A stretch of 64,000 bases of DNA, from contig NZ_CP035300.1 of assembly GCF_004114615.1 (NCBI RefSeq), forward strand, positions 1,426,001-1,490,000, read 5' to 3'. The DNA is from Dyella sp. M7H15-1. Lineage in GTDB: Bacteria; Pseudomonadota; Gammaproteobacteria; Xanthomonadales; Rhodanobacteraceae. This document shows, piece after piece, positions 19,151-27,200 of this stretch; within the stretch, counting starts at the first letter, position 1; every line of letters begins with the position of its first letter. The notes under the pieces were generated by a model, which was not told the origin of the DNA, ran no database searches, and was given only the letters and a program-made list of their open reading frames with translations. A program made the translations under genes and the position numbers.

Positions 19151-19636
19151 TCATAAGATTCTGAGCCACATGACGAGGCAGCGAATTTGCACAGCGGCAA
19201 GGAAAGAGGACAGATTCTTCGCGTAGCGTGTCGCCACACCACGCCACTGTTTCAGGTACAAAAACGCATTCTCAACCAGGTGGCGATGACGATACAGGTA
19301 CGTGTCGTAGTCGCGCGGCTCTTTTCGGTTTTTACGTGGCGGAATATGCGCCTGCATGCCTTGCTCATGAGCCTGCTCAACAATGGCATCACTGTCATAA
19401 CCTTTGTCGGCCATGAGATGCTCAGCAGGAATGTCTTTGATCAGTTCCGCGGCCTGCGAACAATCTGCCCGGGTACCCTCTGTAACAAGAATTCGGACTG
19501 GCATACCATGCGCATCCACGGCCAAATGTATCTTGGTGTTGCGCCCCCTTTTGTGAGACCTATGCCCTGATTGCCGCCACGAGCTCCCGCTGCATGAGGA
19601 TGAACCTTGCAGTGACTGGCATCGATCATCAGCCAC
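19151..19636 (-). CDS. IS5-family transposase, second frame (OrfB), copy 1
   Basis: C-terminal half of the DDE transposase. From KRGRNTKIHLAVDAHGMPV it carries HLMADKGYDSDAIVEQA (second Asp) and RHLVENAFLYLKQWRGVATRY (the Y-R-E-K-type signature with the catalytic Glu). The part before SHKRGRN is the shadow of OrfA. It is probably made only as an OrfA-OrfB frameshift fusion. Confidence 0.85.
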   Translation of the reverse strand: MADDRCQSLQGSSSCSGSSWRQSGHRSHKRGRNTKIHLAVDAHGMPVRILVTEGTRADCSQAAELIKDIPAEHLMADKGYDSDAIVEQAHEQGMQAHIPPRKNRKEPRDYDTYLYRHRHLVENAFLYLKQWRGVATRYAKNLSSFLAAVQIRCLVMWLRIL

Positions 19637-19926
19637 TCAAAGTCCGGCTCATCCATCACACGTTCCAACAGACCTTCCCATGTGCCGTTATCGCGCCAGC
19701 GACAAAAGCGCCGATGGGTATTCTTCCAATCGCCGTACTCGGGTGGTAAATCTCGCCACGGCGCTCCGGTGCGAAGTATCCAGAACACTGCGTTGATGAA
19801 TTGCCGATTATCTTTGGCTACACGCCCCCATCGGCCCGCTTGACCCGGCAAATGGGGTTCAAGCAAACCCCATTTTTCATCGGAGATGTCATGGCGTCGA
19901 TAGGCCGCAGTCACAGAGGATTCCAT
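19441..19926 (-). CDS. IS5-family transposase, first frame (OrfA), copy 1
   Basis: N-terminal half of an IS5-type DDE transposase: MESSVTAAYRRHDISDEKWG, then FINAVFWILRTGAPWRDLPPEYGDW, and DFEWLMIDASHCKVH with the first catalytic Asp. The frame continues past the real junction as out-of-frame sequence. Translation is expected to shift frame at an AAAAGGGGG run near GLTKGG into OrfB. Confidence 0.85.
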   Translation of the reverse strand: MESSVTAAYRRHDISDEKWGLLEPHLPGQAGRWGRVAKDNRQFINAVFWILRTGAPWRDLPPEYGDWKNTHRRFCRWRDNGTWEGLLERVMDEPDFEWLMIDASHCKVHPHAAGARGGNQGIGLTKGGATPRYIWPWMRMVCQSEFLLQRVPGQIVRRPRN

Positions 19927-20562
19927 CCAGCAAGATTCCATGGCGGGTAGTTAACCATATTTCAACACCTCATGACGACAGGCTCTAGACAAGAAGGGTG
20001 AGATGTGTCTGAACATCACCCAGTGGCCGGTCGATGTCTCTCAAATGGATTTGCAGCTGCAAAACACCTTTCGAACGGGAACGGCTAGCCAAATGGCTGC
20101 GCTGGAAGCCGTGGGATTGGTCATTGGCATGGACACGCAAATCGAAGGAACGGATTTTGGCGGCAAGCCAAACGGCGCGAAGTTCAAAGTTAGGCGATAC
20201 ACCTTGACTGACGCAGCCAAGCCATTTGAAAGGACGCAAGAGGTGAAGAGATTCGGCCTGGATGGCAGCACCAAGGAAGCGCGGACCGACCTGTGCTGGG
20301 GCAAGAAGACGCTCGAGAAAGTGGTGAAGTGGGAAGGCCCAATGAAACTCGGTGACTACCAGGAAGCCACGGTGACATTCCAGTACAAGATCAACGGGCT
20401 CGCCGACTGGGCCAAGAAGCCAGAAATTCTAGCCGCTTTCCCTTATATCGGACAGATCACGGAAGACGCCGGGAAGGAAGATCAGCAACGTGCTGTGAAG
20501 CTGACCAGCGCTGGCTGGGAAGCTAAGGGATTGAGCGACTGACCAACTGAGGGGAATGCAAC

Positions 20563-20757
20563 ATGCGTTTGCTGATTTCTTTGATTCTTCCGTGGCTGAC
20601 GTTCTTCACCATTGGAAGGCCGATTGCCGGGGTAATCTGCCTGATTCTCCAGATCACACTGATCGGATGGCTACCAGCGACGATCTGGGCCGTCTATGCC
20701 TTGAGCCAGTACAAGACCGACCAGAAGATCAAGAAGGCTCTCGCTCAAAAAAACTGA
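20563..20757 (+). CDS. YqaE/Pmp3-like small membrane protein
   Basis: 64 residues: MRLLISLILPWLTFFTIGRP, then GVICLILQITLIGWLPATIWAVYAL and a charged tail. Two hydrophobic helices with the GWLPATIWAVYAL end resemble the Pmp3/YqaE family of stress-related proteolipids. A GAGGGGAATGCAAC leader gives a ribosome site. It follows the disrupted lipoprotein gene by 20 bp and was likely co-transcribed with it. Confidence 0.75.
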   Translation: MRLLISLILPWLTFFTIGRPIAGVICLILQITLIGWLPATIWAVYALSQYKTDQKIKKALAQKN

Positions 20758-20864
20758 ACAACACAACCGAACGGGGCGATGAGCTGCTAAGTCGAGGAAC
20801 AGCTTCATGGCCATGGCCCCTTAGCTCTTGATCAGAGCGTTACCTTGCAGTGGCAGTCGAACGC

Positions 20865-20990
20865 GCAGTGGTAACCCCCGCAGTGGTAACCCCCCGTGCG
20901 AGCACTAATTCGATGTAGGCAACGACTGATTTCGTGTCATCCGTGGGTTAGCGCACGGATGGTCTTGCTACGGTAACCCCCCGTGTGTAC
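20865..20990. repeat. GGTAACCCCC repeats upstream of the exoprotein gene
   Basis: GCAGTGGTAACCCCC occurs twice head-to-tail at 20865-20879 and 20880-20894. GGTAACCCCCCGTG recurs at 20972 close to the exoprotein start. They lie in the leader of the fhaB-like gene and could be regulator binding sites; no regulator is identified. Confidence 0.5.
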
Positions 20991-21024
20991 CCGTGCTCGC
21001 TTTGGTTTTTTCATCAAGGACAGG

Positions 21025-24000
21025 ATGATGATCTCGCGTCGTGTTTCTTCGGGTTCTTCTCGCACATTGCCGCGTCATGCCTTGACCACGGCGGTGCTCG
21101 CCGCACTGCTCGGCACCCCGGTTCTGGTTGCCGCGCAAGTCACGCCCGATCCGAATGCCGGCGTACACCGCCCCGGTGTCGATGCGGCGGCCCATGGCAC
21201 GCCGGTGGTCAACATCGTGGCGCCGTCGGCCGCTGGCGTGTCGCACAACCAATACCAGCAATTCAATGTCGATCAGCCGGGGCTGATTCTCAACAACGCC
21301 GCCAACGTGTCGCCGACGCAGTTCGGTGGATACATCACCGGCAATCCAAACTATCCGCCGGGCCGATCGGCCAAGGTGATCGTCAACGAAGTCACCTCGA
21401 CCCACCCGACCTATCTGCGCGGCTATACGGAAGTGGCCGGTAACGCCGCCGATGTGATCATTGCCAATCCCAACGGCATCCGTGTGTCGGGAGCGGGCTT
21501 CATCAACACGCCACGCGCCACGCTGACCACCGGTGTGCCGGTGTTCGGTGGCGATGGTTCCTTGAGTGCCTTTCACACGACGCGCGGCGCCATCAGCATC
21601 GATGGCGATGGCTTGAATGCCTCCAACATCGACCGCCTCGATCTGATCGCACGCAACCTGGCCGTGAATGGCAAGGTGTGGGCCAATCACCTCAACGTGG
21701 CCACGGGCGCGAATCAGGTGGGCTATGCGGATCTGTCCACCCAGGCGATCGGGGGCGATGGCGTCGCCCCGGTGGTGGGCGTGGATGTGGCCGCGCTGGG
21801 CGGCATGTATGCCAACCAGATCATGCTGGTCGCCACCGACGCGGGCATCGGCGTGCGTAACGCGGGTCAATTGGCCACGCAGAGCGGCGATTTCATCATC
21901 GACAGCGCCGGTCAATTGCAACTGACCGGCACGACCTCGTCGGCGGGCAACCTCACGATCCACAGCCGCTCACTGGCCAACAGCGGCACGCTGCAGTCCG
22001 GCGGTGGGTTGTCCGTGCAAACAGCCGGCGACACGACTAACGCTGGCACGCTCTACAGCGGCGGCAACGTGGGCGTGGTCGCCGGCGCGCTGACCAACCA
22101 CGGTTCGCTGCAATCGGCGGGCAGCATAGCGCTGCAAAGTGCCGGCGATGTCACCAACACCGGCACGCTCTACAGCGCCGGCGATATCCACCTTACTGCC
22201 GCCGGCACGCTCAGCAACAGCAACCTTATCGCGGCGGCCAATAACGCGACCTTGCGTGCGCAGCAAGGGGTTTCCTCCGGCACACTCGGTGCCGGTGTGG
22301 CTGGCGACGGCAGCCTGCAAGGCAGCGGTGCGCTCGACGTCGCCACCACGAACCTGCTTGCTGCTAATGGCCGCAACCTCGCCGCTGGCGGCATGACCCT
22401 GCAAGGCAGCGCGCTCGACCTGTCCCATGCGCAGACGCAGGTCGGCAGCACGATCGTCTTGATCAGCACCGCGGGCGATATCGATCATCACAACGCCACG
22501 CTTGCCACCCATGGTGCGCTGACGGTGCGCAGCGCCGGCACGCTGGACAACACCCGCGGCACGATCCAAGCCGGTTCGCTCGATGCGCAAGCCGCCGTCT
22601 GGCGCAATGCTTACGGTTCCGTGCAAACCCGCGGCGCCATGACCGCCCAGATCCAAGGTTTGCTGGACAACACGCACGGCACCTGGATCAGCGCGGCCAA
22701 CGCTGCGCTGCGCGCTGGCAGCTTCAGCAATAACGATGGCCTGCTGTACGCGGCTAACGATCTGTCGCTCCACAGCAGCGGCTTGCTGCAATCCACCGGC
22801 ACCCTCTACAGCGGCCAAGCGCTGGACCTGTACGCCGGTCAACTTGACCAACGCGGCACGCTGCGCAGTGACGGCGCACAAACCGTGCAGGTAGCGGGCG
22901 ATGCCACCCTGGCCGGTACGACCTATGCCGGTGCGGCGTCGCAATGGCAAGTCGGCGGCACGCTCACCCACACCGGCACCCTGGCCGCACTCAACGATCT
23001 CACCCTCACCGCCGGCACCTTGGCGAGCCGCGGCACGGTGGCGGCGGGCCTTCAGTCCGATGGCAACCTCAGCGGCAACGCGTCACTGACCCTGCGCACC
23101 CAAGGCGCACTCGCCGCCACCGGCACACTCGCCGCCTCCGGGGCGCTCAGCGTGAGCGGCAGTGCCCTCGATCTGCATGGCGCCACCACGCGCGCCGGCG
23201 GCGATATCGCACTCACCGCATGGCTGGGTGATATCAACCATGCCGGCGGCGACCTCGCCACCCCGGGTCGTCTAAGCATCCAGGCCGCACACGCCTTGAA
23301 CAACGCACAAGGTCGCCTCCAAGCCGGTCAGTGGAACTTGCAAGCCGGCAGCCTGACCAACCAAGGCGGCCAACTGCTGCAAACCGGCGACAGCGACACC
23401 ACACTTGCCGTGACCGGCTTGTTGGACAACGCCAACGGCACCTTTGCCAGCAATGCGAACAACCTCACCATCAGCGCGGGCGTGATCAACAACACAAACG
23501 CCGCCATTCAGCACGCCGGCGCCGGCACGCTGGCGATCACCACCGATACGTTGACCAATACACAGGGTCACATCGTCGGCAACGGCAACCTGGTTCTCGA
23601 CAGCGCCACCACCGTCAACGACGGTGGCACGCTGAGCGTCGCCGGCAACGCCACCCTCACCGGCACCGACTTCAGCAATGCGGGCGGCACCGTGGTGGCC
23701 AACGTGCTGCAAGCCAACCTCGGCGGCACGCTCAGCAACCAGGCCGGCCTGCTGCAAGCCAAGCTCGCGCACCTCGCCGCCGATGCGCTGACCAATGGCA
23801 ACGGCCAGATCAAGGCGTTGGATGGCGATCTGGCCATCACCGTCGCCACCACGCTCAGCAACGATACCGATGGCTTCCTTGGCAGCAACCAGGGGGTGAA
23901 CCTCCACACCGGCAGCCTGAACAACGCCGGCCAGCTCTACGCCGGCACCGACCTCACGCTCACCGCGCAAGCGGACGCCCTCAATCGCGGTGCGCTGCAA

Positions 24001-24297
24001 GCCCTGGGGTCCGTCAACGCGACTATCGCCGGCACCCTCGGCAACGACCACGGCCGCCTCGAAGCCGGCGGTGGGGACGGCACGGCATCGTTGACCCTCC
24101 ACGCCGCATCGATCAGCAATCACGCTGTTCGCCAACCACGACGTGGTCTTCAACCTGGGCGGCACACTGACCAACACCTGCGGCGCCACCTTGCAAGCGG
24201 TCAACGCGCTCACCGTCAACGCGGCCAGTCTGGACAACCAGGCCGGCGCCGACATCAACAGCCGCACCACCACCCTCCATGCCGCCACGCAAACTAA
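21025..24297 (+). CDS. FhaB/CdiA-like exoprotein, N-terminal part (upstream of frameshift)
   Basis: TpsA-type secreted exoprotein. Start MMISRRVSSGSSRTLPRH at ATG 21025 with AAGGACAGG just before it; a signal peptide ends near LVAAQ. The TPS secretion domain follows with NIVAPSAAGVSHNQYQQFNV, ADVIIANPNGIRVSGAGFIN and TLTTGVPVF. Then come long beta-helix repeats rich in GTL-SAG-DI patterns. Genuine sequence ends near 24121 (about residue 1032); after that the frame is out of register (Arg/Pro/His-rich) and stops at 24297. The true reading continues in the +1 frame in the next feature. Confidence 0.88.
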   Translation: MMISRRVSSGSSRTLPRHALTTAVLAALLGTPVLVAAQVTPDPNAGVHRPGVDAAAHGTPVVNIVAPSAAGVSHNQYQQFNVDQPGLILNNAANVSPTQFGGYITGNPNYPPGRSAKVIVNEVTSTHPTYLRGYTEVAGNAADVIIANPNGIRVSGAGFINTPRATLTTGVPVFGGDGSLSAFHTTRGAISIDGDGLNASNIDRLDLIARNLAVNGKVWANHLNVATGANQVGYADLSTQAIGGDGVAPVVGVDVAALGGMYANQIMLVATDAGIGVRNAGQLATQSGDFIIDSAGQLQLTGTTSSAGNLTIHSRSLANSGTLQSGGGLSVQTAGDTTNAGTLYSGGNVGVVAGALTNHGSLQSAGSIALQSAGDVTNTGTLYSAGDIHLTAAGTLSNSNLIAAANNATLRAQQGVSSGTLGAGVAGDGSLQGSGALDVATTNLLAANGRNLAAGGMTLQGSALDLSHAQTQVGSTIVLISTAGDIDHHNATLATHGALTVRSAGTLDNTRGTIQAGSLDAQAAVWRNAYGSVQTRGAMTAQIQGLLDNTHGTWISAANAALRAGSFSNNDGLLYAANDLSLHSSGLLQSTGTLYSGQALDLYAGQLDQRGTLRSDGAQTVQVAGDATLAGTTYAGAASQWQVGGTLTHTGTLAALNDLTLTAGTLASRGTVAAGLQSDGNLSGNASLTLRTQGALAATGTLAASGALSVSGSALDLHGATTRAGGDIALTAWLGDINHAGGDLATPGRLSIQAAHALNNAQGRLQAGQWNLQAGSLTNQGGQLLQTGDSDTTLAVTGLLDNANGTFASNANNLTISAGVINNTNAAIQHAGAGTLAITTDTLTNTQGHIVGNGNLVLDSATTVNDGGTLSVAGNATLTGTDFSNAGGTVVANVLQANLGGTLSNQAGLLQAKLAHLAADALTNGNGQIKALDGDLAITVATTLSNDTDGFLGSNQGVNLHTGSLNNAGQLYAGTDLTLTAQADALNRGALQALGSVNATIAGTLGNDHGRLEAGGGDGTASLTLHAASISNHAVRQPRRGLQPGRHTDQHLRRHLASGQRAHRQRGQSGQPGRRRHQQPHHHPPCRHAN

Positions 24298-27200
24298 CCA
24301 AGGCCGCCTCGAAGGCGACAACCTGGTGTTGAACGCCAGCCACGTCAGCAACACCGGCACCATCATCGGCAACACCATCACGATCCACGCTGCCAGCCTG
24401 ACCAACGGCGCCGACCTTGGCACGCAAACCGACAACAACCCCTACCAAACCGGCCTGATCGCCGCCGTCAATGCACTCAATCTCTATATCACCGGCGATC
24501 TGCTCAACCGCGACGCCATGCTCTACAGCCTGGGCGACCTCACCCTCGCCGCCGATGCCGCCGGCACGCGCAGTCAATCGGTGACGAACCTTTCCGGCGA
24601 CATCGAAGCCGGCGGCAACCTCATCGTCAACGCCCAGCAGATCACCAACGAGCGGCGCGTGCTGGAGACGGAAACCTACACGCTCAGCCCCGCCGAACAG
24701 CAAGCCAACCGCACCACCCGCACCACCCTCTTCGATTGGACCACCGACCCCGAAGCCACCACCTTCTGCAACGCCTACGCGCAAACCATCGGCATGAATG
24801 GCCACGCCGTGCGCTGTGGTCCGCTGGGTTATTACGGCGATGCCGCCTACGACACGCTCACGCAAACCATCCTGTCCATCACCCGCCTCACCGCCGCCAG
24901 CGCCGAAAGCCGCCTCTTGGCCGGTGGCAACATCCGCCTCAACGGCTCCGTCCTCAACAGCAACGCCACGATCGCCGCCGGCAACCATCTGATCATCAAC
25001 GGCCAGGATGGCAACAACGGGGGCGGCAACGTCGGCAGCGACACCGTGCAAAACCTCGCCTTCGTCCCCACCGTGTTGCTCCAGAACGACCTGGTGCGCT
25101 CCGTCGATGGCGATTACCGCGGCAAGCGCTGGTACTCCAACCGCGAATCCAACCAACCACCGATGGTCTTTGCCGAGCACGTCACGAGCGCCACCCTGGC
25201 GGCGGGCAGCGTGCCTTTTCTGACCCTCGATGCCGGCCCCAGCTTGCGCGCCACGATGAGCGCTGGCAACGCGGTGGACATCCGCGCGCAAGACGTCAGC
25301 AACACGCCCGTCGGCGCCGACGGCAAACCGGTCAGCGGCGTGGGTCTGGGACAAAACAGCAGCGGCCCATATCTCAGCGGCCAGGGTGGCGGCGGCGCCG
25401 GCAACGTCGTCGGCAACACCCACCCCGGCAACCTGGGCAACCTCGGCCCCGCCCCCGGCGCCCCGTTCGTCGGCACCCCGCAGCAGCCCTATCCGGTGCA
25501 ACTGCCCCGCAACGGCCTGTACACCCTTCACCCCGGCAACGGCAGCCCGTATCTGGTGGAAACCGATCCACGCTTCGCCACGATGAGCGGCTTCCTCGGC
25601 AGCGACTACCTCCTGAACCAGTTGGGCCTGCAAGGTGACCTCACCTTGAAGCGCCTGGGCGATGCCTTCTACGAAACCCAGCTGGTGATGGACCAACTCA
25701 CCAGCCTTACGGGCCGCCGCTTCCTCGACGGCAACGGCGATGCGTTGGAGCAATACAAAGCCTTGATGGATGCGGGCACGCAGGAAGCCCAGTCATTCAA
25801 CCTCAGCGTCGGCGTCGCCCTCACCCCCGCCCAGATCGCCAGCCTGACCCAGGACATGGTCTGGCTGGTCAACCAAACGGTGAACGGCGAACAAGTCCTG
25901 GTGCCAGTGGTGTATCTGAGCCAGAACACCGCCAGCCACGTGGCCAGCGGCGCGGTCATGCAAGGCAGCACCGTCAGCATCAACGCCAGCAACCAGCTCA
26001 CCAACACGGGCACCCTGCAAGCCAGCAACGATGCCCGCCTGAAAGCCGGCAATCTGCTCAACGCCGGCACCGTCGCGGCCGGCGGCAACCTGAGCGTGCA
26101 AGCCGCGCAAGACCTGCTCAACGCCGGCGCCCTCCAGGGCGGCAACGTCGCGTTGGTGGCCGGCAATAACCTCACCAGCCGCGCCGATAGCAGCACCGTC
26201 AGCCTGGGCACCGTCAACCTCAGCGGTCTCTCGCTCAGCGATGCGCAACGCGCCGGTATCGCCACCGGTGGCCAGCTCAGCGCCACCGGCATCCTCACCG
26301 CCCAAGCGGGCAACAACCTCAATCTCGACCATGCTAACGTCAACGCCGGCCAAAACCTCGGCCTGGCGGCGGGCAACGACCTCACCGCCACCGCCAGCAC
26401 CCTCAACGCCGGCAACGACGCACAACTGATCGCCGGCCATAACTTCACCCTCAACGCCGCCGCCGGCCAAGGCAGCAGCCAGCAAAGCGCCCACGCCGCC
26501 AGCGCGAGCACGCACACCGATGTCACCACGCTCCACGCCGGCGGCAGTGCCGTGCTCGCCGCCGGCAACGATCTCACCAGCCAGGGCGCACAGCTCCAAG
26601 CCGGCGATCAACTCGCCCTCAGCGCCGGCCACGACCTCACCCTCAACGCCGTCACCGATACCCAAAGCCAAGGCAACAGTTGGCAGAGCGGCCACACCCA
26701 ATACAACCAGATCACGCAAGACCAATCGTTGCGCGGCACCACACTCGACGCCGCCCACGGCATCGCCCTCAGCGCCGGCCACGACCTCACCACCGTCGCC
26801 GCCAACGTCACCAGCAGCAACGGTGCCATCGCACTCGCCGCCGGCAACGACGTGAACCTCCACGCGGCCCAAGAAAACCACAGCTGGCAACAAGACAGCA
26901 CCACCAAAAAATCCGGCCTGCTCAGCAGCAGCACCACCACCACCCACGATGCCAGCCAGGACAGCCTGGCGGTCGGCACCTTGCTCAGCGGCAACACCGT
27001 CACCGTCGCCGCCGGTCATGACGTGAACACCCAAGCCGCACAAATCGTCGCCACCGACGACATCGTGATGGCCGCCGGCAACAACCTGAATATCGGCGTC
27101 GCCACCGACACCCACAGCGAACAGCACGAGCGCACCACGAAGACCAGCGGTGTTTTCACCAGCGGCCTGAATCTGATGATCGGGTCCAGCAAGGAAAGCA

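Larger units (their letters stand above)
19142..19984 (-). mobile_element. IS5-family (IS427-like) insertion sequence, copy 1
   Basis: 843 bp bounded by imperfect inverted ends of the form AGC(A/C)TGTCGTCAT(A/G)AG and flanked on both sides by CTAG (19138-19141 and 19985-19988), the target duplication. It encodes a transposase in two overlapping frames. CTAG duplications and a frameshifted transposase are features of the IS427 subgroup. Copy 2 at 38,489 has the same length and opposite orientation. Confidence 0.9.
19030..20542 (+). pseudogene. Lipoprotein gene interrupted by an IS5-type element
   Basis: The 5' part (19030-19140) encodes MKSVVGGVIAMSMVLTGCGS, a signal peptide with lipobox LTGC, and ends GQYL at CTA. 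The 3' part resumes after the element as DKKGEMCLNITQWPVDVSQ and runs to TGA 20542. Removing the 843-bp element plus one CTAG joins the two in frame into a 221-residue lipoprotein. An AGGAAAGG ribosome site precedes ATG 19030. I do not recognise the family. It sat between the TpsB and TpsA genes, so it may once have served that system. Confidence 0.85.

Noticed and set aside
20865-20894. CRISPR-like tandem repeat
   Set aside because: Two directly abutting 15-bp units with no spacers and no cas genes.
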